This document shows positions 1 to 11,229 of a stretch of 64,000 nucleotides of DNA, one piece after another; position 1 is the first letter of the stretch, and every line of letters starts with the position of its first letter. A program made the position numbers and the translations under genes. Below the pieces are notes generated by a model that was given only the letters and a program-made list of their open reading frames with translations, did no database searches and had not been told where the DNA came from. This DNA comes from Polyodon spathula (Eukaryota; Chordata; Actinopteri; Acipenseriformes; Polyodontidae), in NCBI RefSeq assembly GCF_017654505.1, contig NC_054572.1, positions 936,864-1,000,863 of the forward strand, read 5' to 3'.

Positions 1-323
1 ACCAGCCCGGTTGCATTGTCAAAAGCCCCGTCTTGAATGGAGCTGATCCGGTTGTTCTGTAAGTACACATACTTCATCCGGGAAGGCACGAAAGGGATCT
101 GCTTGAGGTTGCGGCTGTCACAGTACATGCTGATCGGGAAGCTGGGAGGGCAGTCACACTCCAGGGGGCAATCCCTGGCACGCATGCTGGCTGCCACCTG
201 CCCCGAGTAATCGCTGTAACCAAACCGGCGCTGCAGGTAAGACAGCCAGAAGAAGCTGTCTTGTGCCTGGCACATCACTACTTCACAAGCTCCAGCGATG
301 AGCAGGACTGGGAGAAGCCTCAT
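1..323 (-). CDS. FMOD: Fibromodulin, N-terminal coding part (cut by window edge)
   Basis: This is the 5' end of the large coding exon of fibromodulin, a secreted keratan-sulfate SLRP that binds collagen fibrils. The ATG is at 323-321 on the minus strand. A splice acceptor (TTTAGTAATTCAG) ends at 340, so the exon starts at 339 and a non-coding exon 1 must lie at higher coordinates. The first 107 residues are visible. They comprise a signal peptide (about 1-20), a short tyrosine-containing N-terminal region with far fewer tyrosines than mammalian FMOD, and the class II cysteine cluster CX3CXCX9C (C52, C56, C58, C68). The first LRR follows, with VPSRMKYVYLQNN and FDNATGL, which are nearly identical to mammalian fibromodulin. 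The remaining LRRs and the C-terminal exon lie outside the window. Head-to-head orientation relative to PRELP matches the tetrapod locus. Confidence 0.95.
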   Translation of the reverse strand, partial: MRLLPVLLIAGACEVVMCQAQDSFFWLSYLQRRFGYSDYSGQVAASMRARDCPLECDCPPSFPISMYCDSRNLKQIPFVPSRMKYVYLQNNRISSIQDGAFDNATGL

Positions 324-420
324 TGTAGCAGACGAGGTTCTGAATTACTAAAACAAAACCAGATTCACAAACATGTTTCAAACAGGCTATAGAAATATAA
401 ACAGATCATACAAATATCGA

Positions 421-434
421 TAGGTAGATAGATT

Positions 435-496
<62 letters not shown>
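421..496. repeat. (GATA)n microsatellite
   Basis: Tandem GATA/TAGA tetranucleotide tract of about 75 bp, about 100 bp upstream of the FMOD coding exon, in its 5' intron. Simple repeat; no function inferred. Confidence 0.95.
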
Positions 497-497
<1 letters not shown>

Positions 498-3263
498 TTT
501 TGATCTCTATAGCCAAGTCCTGAAAAGAAAATCTAGTTTTGTGGATACAGTGTCACACTATCATTTGCCATGTTTTCAGCTATGAGTTGCCCGCTTAGGC
601 TCCTGAGCCTGTAAGTTAATTCTTCCCTTTATTGTTTAAATCCCTCTTTTCTTTTTTTTTCTTTAGAAATGAAGCATGAGTACCCACCTCTATTGCAGGT
701 TATCAACCCTGTCCTGTCCTGGCTCTGTCGGTGGTTTATCCAGACTGTGTGCTTTTGGGTTTCAGACTCTTTGTAAATACCTTCAAGGCTGTAGCTCAAC
801 CTGTCCAATTACTGAATACTTCCTTAACAGAGAGCCAGTGTCATTAGTGTGGGCTTCTTGACTTCTGTTACCTACAGCTATGTGCCAGTATGAAACCCAT
901 GTGCAAAACAGCTGAGGGACAGCTGTTGTTTAATGACGACCTTGTTTTTCTCATTAGACTCGTGGATCAAGCAGGACCTTCTCATTAACAGAGCAGGAGG
1001 GGGATGTATCTTGCTGTGTAAATTAGCTAACTTATTTTTTTAATTGTTTTTTTAGACCAACATCAGACATTTTTAACCCCTCGCCAACCAAGATGCCTAA
1101 TCAAAATATCCTTTCACACAGGAGTTTGTTTTGCTGTCTTTATGTAATATGAAACAGTTATCACTAATCCCTTCTTCTCTTGTAATTGTCCTCGGTGAGA
1201 AACGTGAGAGCCAGGCTGTTATCTCGAGGGCTGCATCTCTATGAAATTTCAGAGCCTGCTTTCATCCGTTCATGGAAACTACAGTTTTTTCAAAATGTTG
1301 TGGAGAGAATCATCAAGACAAGCAGTGCTTATGTAAAACTCTGGCAAAGGATACCAGAGAAAAGTGAAAGCATCTCCTAAAAAATGCAATAAATGCAATT
1401 CTTAAACTCAAAGAGCTCTTTAGGGCAACATCAGGGTTTTAGCCAGTTTTGTTTTTGTGCTTGTCAGTGGCAAATTAAAGGGAATTATAGTATCATTGAC
1501 CATTATGTATAAAATATGCATTCGAAATTATTTAACTCATATTGAATTAATACAATACATTTTCAATTAACACAAGCTGTTTATGGCCATGTTTAATCAT
1601 TGCAGTTCAAGATGATGTAATGGTCATAATTTGCTGAACTGCCTTCTAAAAACATTATACAACCAGATGGCTAATTTCTAATGATTGCCTGTAATGCATA
1701 CTAAAAAATAATGCATATACTGTATTCTATATGGGACTTCAAGAGGCACCAGCTCTGAAACACATTGTCCTCATCAATCCCTATAGACAGCCTGTGAGCT
1801 GGAATGTTGGTTTATAGATTCTACACGGTCACAATAATGATTTCATACTGTATGTGTACAGACTTGGTGCAGCAGGTAAGTGCTATAGGGTTTTCACATC
1901 GAGGACAGCTGTGTAAAAAAACGTTTGGAGATTAAATGTTTAAAAAAAGCCCTAGATTTCTTTTAGAGAAAAATAATTTAAAAAAAGAAGTATTCTTTTG
2001 CCAAGGATGCTGTGGCTTTTAATAATGCATTCAGGAATGTGTGTATTTGAAGACATGGGGATTAAGTCAACTGGCTTAGAACTGAAAGTTCTTTGCTTGT
2101 TCTTTAAAGACCTGTCCTTTAGAAAGCAATGGAGAAAAAAAAGATCTGTTTGAAATTCCATCAGTGACAGGATCAGGTTATCAGCTGGCTCTAGAAATTC
2201 ATGTCTGCAGTGGTAATTAAATGTCTAGTTGTTATAGAGATTGACTTAATAACCGTATAAAAAGGTCAGATCTGCACGTGCAGGCAGTTTCAGAGCTTCT
2301 ATACAATTACAGCTGCTCACCCATAAGGGCCTGCGGTATGTTACACACATACTGGCGCTTCAATGGTAAACAACAGATAACATGGCCATTAAACCACTTT
2401 ACCTTTGAGGTATTTTTGTTTAATTTTAATGTAGTTTCCCTAGAAACACTACACCAGTTTTTTTTTTAGTTTTTTTTATAAAGATCATTTCAACATTTCC
2501 AGCTCTTATTCTCTGTCTATATAAGATCACCATGTTCAATAAAGAACACCCTTGCCCTGCAGAACACGAATGCTTCTACCTTGGGTGGACTTGGAAGGTA
2601 GTTCCAAGTGAGAATTCAAGCGCCCCTATTATAACTTACTGTGTTGTTTGTGGCTTCACAATAAAAGGCTGGCTGACGTTCATGCAGCCTCAATTATCAT
2701 TAAAAACACCAGACGGGCCTTTTAAATTTGGTTTTATAACCTATAAAGTCCTGCAATTTACAGGAAATAGGGAGCTGACACAAGCAGGGCAGTGCTAACG
2801 ATATACAGTTATTTTGGCAGAATGCTTTTTAACGCAGAATTATTTTCTGTGAAGTATTAGTTAAAACTGGTGATTCATTTAAATGAATAAAAGCACCATG
2901 TAATTTAAAGCATTGTTAGGATGATAATGTACACCTTGAATAGAGTGTGGACCCTGCACACAGCTCGCCGAAATACTCCATACAATTCAATACACGAGAA
3001 AGGGAAAAGGGGAGTTACATTATAACAATGACGGTACACATACGTTAATTCAGTAGTCGTGAAGCTGGAATACAACACTGCCAGACTCGCTAATCTCCAG
3101 TGTGTGGATCGCTTTCTTTTCTTATCTTATTGCCATTCCTGGAAAAGCATGCGGCTCTTTATGGCGAATAAGTGTGAAGAAATGTGAAGAACACATGTTA
3201 GCAGCATTGCAGCAGGCTTTGTAATAATGACTACAGAATTAGCAGGGATTGAAACCTGAGGAC

Positions 3264-3264
<1 letters not shown>

Positions 3265-3320
<56 letters not shown>
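3265..3320. repeat. (TA)n microsatellite
   Basis: Uninterrupted TA dinucleotide tract of about 56 bp. Confidence 0.95.
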
Positions 3321-3323
<3 letters not shown>

Positions 3324-5651
3324 TAGAAAGAGAGATTTAAATCATTCATCGGCACTGTGCTTTGATGTGCTAAAGCATCGGGTCTCCTAGTGTTATACAC
3401 TCCAGCATTTACAGAAATACCCCGTGCCGTTTGCATAAAGCTAATTACAGCGTCAGTGTAATTAATTTACTGTGGCAGCGAAGGACGGACTGCACTGTCT
3501 CCCTTAATATTACAGTATAACGCAATGCAGCTGTCCCGTTTACAGACAGACCCCCTCTTCTGTTTAGTATGTCTTGCACACCGAAAAGATTGGCTCCTTT
3601 AATGGAACCATCATGGGTCAGCACTGGGGGGATGACATTCATCTGCAAAAGGCTTTGATGTCATGAGGCAGCGGATCGCTTGCTGTTACTGTCTATACTC
3701 TTCCATGCCTGCTGTCATTTTCTATAGGAACATTGCTGTGTATTTCTTTCAGATGGTGAAGTACTTTTCTTAATGGGATTCCAGCCACCGTCTTCAATAC
3801 CGGGTACTGTATCAATGTGCTCGATCCAAGCAAAACCGCAGAACGAACACCACCAGAAAGAAATGCATCTGTTTTAAATAACTGCGGTTTGTCTTACTTT
3901 CAGGTTCTTTTTTTTTTTACACCATAATAAAATTCCTTGCTATTTATTACAGCGTTCCTTTTTTTAACCTTTTATTATCTGGAGCTGGACTCACTCACAA
4001 AGAGCATTACCAGCCTACCAATGTTTTGTAGCATTATCTTAAATTCAATACATTTATGGTTCGACAAAGCTTATTGACTATTAGTTAAAATGTTACAAGA
4101 GAAAAAAGAAAAACGTGTTGAAAAAAAGTGTTGTCGGGTTTGATTTGCAAACAAAATGATAAAGAGGGTGCATGGTTTAGAAGACAATTCTGTTTCCAAT
4201 AGAGATTTTAAGCCTACAGTACCAGTACCAGTACATTTTGTCTCCATGGGTCTCTCTAGAATAACTATCTTCAAATATACTTCGATTACTCAAAGTGTAG
4301 GCATGTGCCTGCCTATATATCCTATTAAAAAGAGGATCACATCTTTCTACTTGCTATATCAGAAACATTTACAGCTCTACAGATCTAATAGCTGTATCTT
4401 CAGCACAAGGTAACACAATCTGTTTGTTTGAATGACAATACCACAATGCGACTGATATTTTCTGTGAATCACAGCTCTCTCTAAATGGCATGCTATTTCA
4501 ACCACAGTAGCTTGACAACCCATCAACATGTATCACAAGTTCCCATTCAGAAACTTTTACTGAACACATGGAAAAAGAAAATGCAATACCCAAGCGTTTA
4601 AGAATACTGGCATTTACCATTCTGATGCCATGAATGGGGTCCTGTATTCACTGCCTTATAAGGAATATTAAACAGTAAGCATGCAAGTATTGATTCACAG
4701 GTGGGGGCTGCTCTATATTCTGAGTAGCATTTCTGAAGTCAAGGCAATCTAAGACTGCTGATTCTGTAAAAACAAACAAAGAGGAGGTATTCAACATCAA
4801 ATTGGAAACACATGGGAGCTGCATAGCAATGCATGGACCACGTCTATAGCAATAGCTTCTGAACACCTTGTAATCTCCTCCTAGCGGCTGCAGCTGGTTC
4901 TGGAGTAAGACATTGTAGTGTCTTTGTACTGTGAAGCTATCGGTTCATCTCCAGCGCTTTCTCTCTGTTCAAATTCATGAGCTGAAAAGCTATTGTTATG
5001 TTCAAAACGACCAAAAAATCAACCACTAAGGAGTCTTTAAAATGTGCCGTAGCTGCTTTTTCTTTTTTTTTTTTTTAAGAGGGTTTATCTCAGTGCTTTA
5101 TAAATGAGAAACACAACTTCTAACCTTTTATTTTTTTATTGTTTTTATTGATTTCATTATTTAGAAAACAGTCCTTCACAAAACATTCCTTAAAACCATC
5201 CTTAAAGTTGTGTGTATAGGGTCCCATGATGCAAACTTCACACTGAAGCAGAGGCTTAGTATTATTCACTGAGACTGACTTTCAGTATCACAAACATAAA
5301 AGCAAACGATACGATACGCTCCCTGGCACAGTCTGCTACTGGAATACAGATGTGAGTGCTCTTAAATTCTTTTAGGATAAAAAAAACAAGATCTAGAATG
5401 TCCTCAGTTATAATCTGTGAATGGTGAAGCTAGCATTTTCTACAAAACAAACAGCCAGTACAAATGTTGATTTCATTGCTTGAGTCATTTTTTAAAGTTT
5501 CCTCAAAGATTCGTTATTGTTGGCAAATAACATGTGTTTCCACTTCCACCGGTGTTTATGTGGATAAAAGGTAGCTGCTTGTCTGAACAGTTTATTCATA
5601 ATTTCTGTTAAGACTATTAAAAAACCTATTTAGTCCCATCAGCCAATCAGC

Positions 5652-5695
5652 TTCCAGCTCTAGCAGGCATCTATCAGGGTAGATGCCTGCTGGAA
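5652..5695. other. Strong hairpin (inverted repeat)
   Basis: The arms AGCAGGCATCTA (5662-5673) and TAGATGCCTGCT (5680-5691) are perfect reverse complements around a 6-nt loop. TTCCAG/CTGGAA pairing extends the stem further beyond a 4-nt bulge on the left arm. I see no flanking terminal repeats. It could be a structured RNA, a fold-back repeat remnant or chance. Confidence 0.5.
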
Positions 5696-6315
5696 CATCA
5701 TGGCATTAGATGTGAATCCAATTTAAAATGAATCCGTAAAAGGGCAGCTTTTTCAGTGTGATTTGCCTTAATGAAAGTTTTATGAAACATGGGCTGTATT
5801 CTAGTATCTGTAATTATTTGTAATGTTACAAAACAGAATAAAATATGGGTTAGATCCCATATTAAAATGACATATGAAATATGGGTTTGTTTTTTTTTCC
5901 GCAGTTCTAATCCAAGATGTGCAGCAACATGGAAAAAACAGAGACTCTGGTAGCATTTCTTCTTTTTAATGAATGTCGTTCAAGAATCGTAAACACAATG
6001 ACATAAGCTACCATGCCTCTGTTCTTCAGTAGACTGAATAAATATTTCAATTTATAAAAATGATGATATAATGTGTTTCTGGAACGGGCTCACAGTGCTT
6101 TGTCATTTTGACAAGTAAAGAAAGTGAGTGTGGACGCTCCTAGGTTTCACTGTGTATATATAAACACAGGATATGAGACCTGGGTTTCATGCCTGTCAAT
6201 CTCACCCATGGGACACACTGGTGTGTTTTCATAAGAGAACTTTACATGAGAGAGGCTTCCGTGATGCCACCCTGTGGTGATGTTCTGTACTGCACTAACA
6301 ATTGCTATATATGTT

Positions 6316-6374
<59 letters not shown>
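6316..6374. repeat. (GT)n microsatellite
   Basis: GT dinucleotide tract of about 58 bp. Confidence 0.95.
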
Positions 6375-6376
<2 letters not shown>

Positions 6377-8258
6377 CCCATGTGTTTTAAATGTATCTAG
6401 AAACAGTTTGTTTTAGTTCCACACAATGAATACAAAGGGAAGATGTCATTAATTATTAAACTTTGGAATTTGTGTTTGGGGTGGGGTGGGGCAGCAAGGG
6501 AAGACACAGAAGTTTGAAAGGGGGTGAACCCTTGAAAACTTTCTGATTAAATCTGTGGGGATAAAGACACTGTAAAAATGGACTGGAACTTTGCAAAGCA
6601 ATAATACATGTAAGAAAATAATAAACTTTGAATAATTTCACACTTTTAAGTTTAATTATTTGTGTGTGTGTGTTTGTCCAAGAAAATGCCAGCCGTTCAA
6701 CAGTCCTATTGTTATGGAATAATACATTATACAATAATATTTAGCCAATTGCTGTAGAGCTCATGTGTGTATCTGTCACTGGCATCCTTGTCCTTTCACA
6801 GCAGCTTGCTGAATAACTATGCTGTGATTTCCCTGTGCCGTTCCCTGTTCAGCTTATCAAAGTGCAGAAACACTGCTTTGCTCTAGTCAACAGCATAGGG
6901 TCTCTTTGGCTCCCTAGGTTCTCTCAGATATGTAATGCAGCTCCCCTTGCAAGAACACACAGCCAAAGCACATCTCACTGCAGGCCCTGTTCTTTCAGTT
7001 CATGCTGCAATGTAAAAATCCCCTGGTCTAATTTTAGACATCCTCTACTTGTTTATTTTGCTGCTGCTATAAAATGTGTTACCAATAAATTATGAAAGCA
7101 GCAAAAACAAGTCATCAAAGTAGTCATCAAAGTTGGCAACCATGTTTTTGAGAAGGAAAACATCCCATTATTGTTAATAATCTAGTTTGATGAAACTCGT
7201 GTCCTCCAATAAACGCTCAGCAGCTGTATTTTCCTTTCACAAAAAGGGGCAAACGGAAGATTTATATAGAGGGCATGGGTAAACAAAGTTCATTGTGAAT
7301 TAACACTTCACTTATTATTTTAGCATTGACAACATAGTGCAATAGCCTTTTGATTAAGATTTTAAACCCCAGCTCACTATAGTTATTCCTTGCCGCAACA
7401 AAACTGTACACAAGGAAACTGTAAATACAACTTTTCTCCACCAGGTGGTACTATTCTTTATGTGTTTCTTTCCTACACATCCTTACTGAAAATAAACTAC
7501 TTAAAACTGATCATTTGCTTAATCAGAACATATTTTTTAATATATTGTTTTCAGCTCTTAAACAGTTGCAGATTTCAAGTTAGCTATACTATTTTATAAG
7601 TAACTTGAACTCTGCAGCTCTTTACAAGCTGAGAACAATTTAAAAAGGTCTAGTTAAGACAAATGATCAGTTCTAATTAAGGGTCTAATAAAGTAACTGA
7701 GAGCTCAGTTGGAATGAAAACCAGCAGACACAGGGGGTCTCCAGGACCAGGCTTGGGAACTACTGGCTTAAAGGGTTCAATGCAAAGCTCCATTGTTTCT
7801 TACTGGTTTTCTAATATTTAAGTTTGTTTTTCCAGCGCAGGTTTCTAATGATAACCACACATATATTTCATAGACTATAACCTGGAGTATAGACAGATAC
7901 TGGCAGCCATGTGGAGAATTACTCTGGGAAGGTATGTCAGTCAGTGTTGGATATTACCTTGAGTGACGAGTTGTAGCTACAGATATAAAACACAACCTGA
8001 AACCTGTATTTTTAAGTATCTTTATACCCTTGTCTGTGCAGCAGAGCGACTATACCAGCGACTGTTGGAAAACTTGGCAGCGTTGCGCTCAAATGTACTT
8101 TCTTCTGTTTTTTTTCTCCTGGGCTTTCAATCCAGCTGGCAATACATCAAATTGAAATGACTTAAAGCTGAATGCTAAGCTAGGGAAGGATGCTGTTAAA
8201 AACAGACCCCAAGATATCCATTTTTTTCCAGTGGCTAATTGAAAGTAACAACTGCAAT

Positions 8259-8580
8259 AGGGTAACACAATACATTAAGCGTCTCTAATTACTGTGTATT
8301 TTTCCCCATAGTAGTTACTTCATGTGTCAATCATTTTACACATATATGTATGTACACAATTGTATCAGAAAAGAGTTAGTCAAGGAATAGAACAAAAGTT
8401 AGGGTTAGGGTTAGGGTTAGGGTCAGGGTTAGGGTTAGGGTTAAGTTTAGGGATAGGGTTAGGGTTTGGGTTGGGTTATACTCTGTAAAACATTTTAACT
8501 ATGTGTAATTACACATGTATTTACTAAGTAACTACCGTTTAAATACACAATAATTAGAGTCACAATATAAAGTGTTACCC
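8259..8580. mobile_element. Palindromic MITE, copy A, with telomere-like core
   Basis: The ends GGGTAACAC and GTGTTACCC are inverted repeats. The arms stay complementary, imperfectly, for about 60 bp or more (shared TCTAATTA-TGTGTATTT-GTAGTTACTT). The loop contains a degenerate (GTTAGG)n array at about 8399-8478. It shares its arms with copies B, C and D in this window. No coding capacity. The superfamily is not assigned because I cannot confirm a target duplication. Confidence 0.75.
8399..8478 (+). repeat. Interstitial telomere-like (TTAGGG)n tract
   Basis: About 80 bp of TTAGGG with variants (GGTCAGGG, TTTAGGGATAGGG, TTTGGG), lying inside the loop of MITE copy A. It looks like an in-place expansion of a short GTTAGGG seed carried by the element rather than a true chromosome-end remnant. 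Confidence 0.85.
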
Positions 8581-9629
8581 ATAATAGTTTCTTAAAATAC
8601 TGTTCATTAAACAAACAAACAACAAAAAATATACATTGATGTTGAAATGACTCACAAGATACTGGTTAATACTTAATACCGGTTGTCATGTCAACAGCAT
8701 TTTAAACTAACAAACCCGTTGTGTCTCAGTGTGATTGAGGAACAGAGGCTTATTGTCCAGCAGGTGGCGCTCATGTTAGTTACCTTGGTTCAGCTCTACA
8801 CGGGGACACTGACTCAGTCCCCAATACTGGGGACCCATAACGTTCTGTCTGTACTCTACTCCACCTGCTGGTGGAATCACTGTATTTATTTGTGTGTGTC
8901 GTCAGCCATTATGGGGGTCAATGGTCAACACTAAAATGTTCCTCATTGTTTGTAACTGGTGAGGGCACACTTAGAATACTTCCTCTGCTGCTGCAGACGT
9001 TTCCTATCCAGAGTGGAACAGATTACAAACAAATGTTGTGATGGGACGGGAGCGAGGGGGATGTTACAGAATCCAGCTCAATCAAAGCACATCAGTAGTC
9101 TGGGGCTCTGGTCATGATGGGATGTGGAATGTTTCAATCACAGAGTAAACATTTGCACAGGTCTCCAGTTTATTAAATTCTACCACTCGCTGTCTGCAGG
9201 CCGCAAGTTGGTTATACAGTAGAGAGGTGAAATAAACTATAAAGAGAACCTAGTCTGCTTTTATTTATTTCTTTATAGAGCTACAGGAGGCACCAGGTAT
9301 GTACTGCAGCTTATTCAACTTGCAACTGAAGAACATTTTCTAGTTCTGCATTTTTTGCAATGGGTATTGCTGAATGAATTCAATGTGTTGGGGAGGAGAT
9401 GAAGTAAGAGGTTGGGTCCTGAGCTGGTATGCTTATTCTTAGTAATAAGAATTGCCAAAGAGGATGCCTTTCGAGATGGTTTTGTAAGCTCGGCAGTTTT
9501 TTAACATGAAAAAAGAACCTGGCGGATCACATCTTGCTGAAAATGATTAATTTGTTTGTTTAACAAAAATCTTTTAGTACTAACTGGCATATGAAACTAG
9601 CTAAATGTGTCTATTAAAAACAGACAAAC

Positions 9630-9880
9630 AGTCACAGTGGTTAAAGAAACGGGCTTGTAACCAGCAGGTCTTCAGTTCAAATCCAAGCTCAGCCACTGGC
9701 GCATAGTCTTACTCTGAGCAAGTCACTTAAGCTCCATGTGCTTCATCTTTCAGGTGAGATGTTGTTGTAAGTGACTCTGCAGCTGATGTATAGTTCACAC
9801 ACCCTAGTCTCATATCTTGCAAAGCTCTTTGTGATGCTAGTCTACTATGAAAGGTGCTATATAAAGATTATTATTATTAT
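9630..9880 (+). mobile_element. tRNA-derived SINE, copy 1
   Basis: The tRNA-like head carries an A-box-like part (CAGTGGTTAAAGAAACGGGC) and a B-box-like GTTCAAATCC. A MIR/CORE-like middle (GAGCAAGTCACTTAAGCTCC) follows, then CAGCTGATGTATAGTTCACACACCCTAGTCTC and an L2-type tail (CTTTGTGATG...ATGAAAGGTGCTATATAAA) ending in ATT repeats. It has the same design as the copies at 43007 and 58040. Confidence 0.85.
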
Positions 9881-10470
9881 GCACCTTGTTTTAGTGATGG
9901 AAAAGTTTATCAACACAGTCAGAAACACAACAAATCTGTATGAATTTAAAATGGAATAGATATTCTGATGAGATTACCATATTTCAAAGTTTTATCATTT
10001 TCTGTTACTACCAGGTCTTGTGAATTTCTCAGAACAAAAGTCTGTCTCTCTTTATTTCCATAAAGTACAAAATTAAATGCCTATGGAGGACTCCTTTAGA
10101 GGAAATGATATAATGTTAGCCAGGGGCTATCAAATATATCATGTACGTGAAAGAACTCAGTTGGCAGCTGTGCATTTCACTTCAAAGACATGAGTAGTAA
10201 TGTCTACCAGATGTGCAGTATTGAAAGCAACTTGAAGCTATAGGTTTATAAGAGGTAGAATCAATCGATAAATACAATTTCACTGTTAAATGGCCACATT
10301 CAATCAAATTTCCATAGGTGTGACATATACGGTATACGCATTTTAATTTAAAGGCTTAAGGCTTAGTTATGAAATCAGAGTCCGTCATTTTTGCAAACAC
10401 AGTGCCATTTTGGGAGCATGTTCCTTCTGTTTGGAAAGTTGATTGAAGTGCTTCCTCCTAATAGTGGAAA

Positions 10471-10475
10471 GGGGC
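10471..10475. repeat. Target-site duplication, left
   Basis: GGGGC directly precedes the left LTR and is repeated exactly after the right LTR at 16321-16325, as expected from integrase-mediated 5-bp staggered insertion. Confidence 0.92.
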
Positions 10476-11186
10476 TGTGGAAGGGGTGTGGGTAATTCAC
10501 TGACAAGGAGACAGACAGGTGTATTTGGAAAACACCACACAGGTGCCCAGTTTTATTTTAAGCCGGCTCTTTTCCTTTCCCTGTAATTTTTTCCCTCCGG
10601 TAGAGGGCACTGTTGACCGTGGGCTGCCTATCAACGATGATAGACAGCACCACGGAAATACCACAGCTGGTACACGACCTTCAAATGCACTCGCAGGTGC
10701 TCAAAGAAATAATAATGAAAACAGAAGGCGAAAAGAACAAGGGAAAATAAAACAGTAATAAAACTACAAATAAAAGGTGCTGCACTCGGCAGCGTTATCC
10801 CGGTCGCCGCTACCCGCACGACCCGGATCACCGTCCTACTCTCTCGGCTATCTCGCCTGCTCTTTCACAATACGCCGGGGTCTGCCCAAGGGTTCCCCGC
10901 TCTCTCTCTCTGTCTCGCTGATTCCCGGTCCTGAATCAAAGTGTCCGCACCCTTAGTGCGTCTAAGTGGGCAGACCTGAGGAAACAACAGAGCGTTACTT
11001 TATAGGACCGACAATCACCCAAGACCCGCCTCTCGGCCATTCAGAGAGGGGGAAAGTCCACACTCACACTTTCCCACCTCCCCGTGTCACTGCCATGACT
11101 CACAGGCGGTTGTTGGGCGACTGCCGCCCTCTTCCTGCAGCCCGTGAACACGCCAGCAGAGTCAGCACAGATCTCTCCCTGTTACA
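10476..11186 (-). repeat. 3' LTR of the Gmr1-type element
   Basis: 711 bp with TG...CA ends, matching the right LTR except at position 10865. On the element's sense strand it has a TATAAA box (10999-11004) and an AATAAA polyadenylation signal (10552-10557). As the downstream LTR it should supply the transcript's poly(A) site. Confidence 0.96.
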
Positions 11187-11200
11187 TATCCTTCCCCTCA
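11187..11200 (-). promoter_or_regulatory. Polypurine tract
   Basis: Read on the minus strand, the sequence just upstream of the 3' LTR is TGAGGGGAAGGATA. This is the usual plus-strand primer position in LTR retrotransposons. Confidence 0.75.
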
Positions 11201-11229
11201 GAATGACACCACCGGTTCATTCGAAAATC

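Larger units (their letters stand above)
340..10470. other. Non-coding block upstream of FMOD
   Basis: About 10 kb with no supported coding exon. Given the acceptor at 340, it should contain FMOD intron 1 and the untranslated first exon, but I cannot place that exon. It holds a GATA tract (421-496), AT and GT microsatellites (3265-3320, 6316-6374), a perfect-stem hairpin near 5652-5695, a dispersed repeat around 7630-7775 (ending in 'gggtctccaggaccaggcttg', a phrase I know from fish repeats), a palindromic MITE (8259-8580) and a SINE (9630-9880). Short open frames here lack codon bias, domains or splice context. Confidence 0.6.

Noticed and set aside
10519..10758. 79-codon frame found identically in both LTRs (also 15653-15892)
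   Set aside because: It is duplicated only because the LTRs are identical, and it is antisense to LTR transcription with no known domain.
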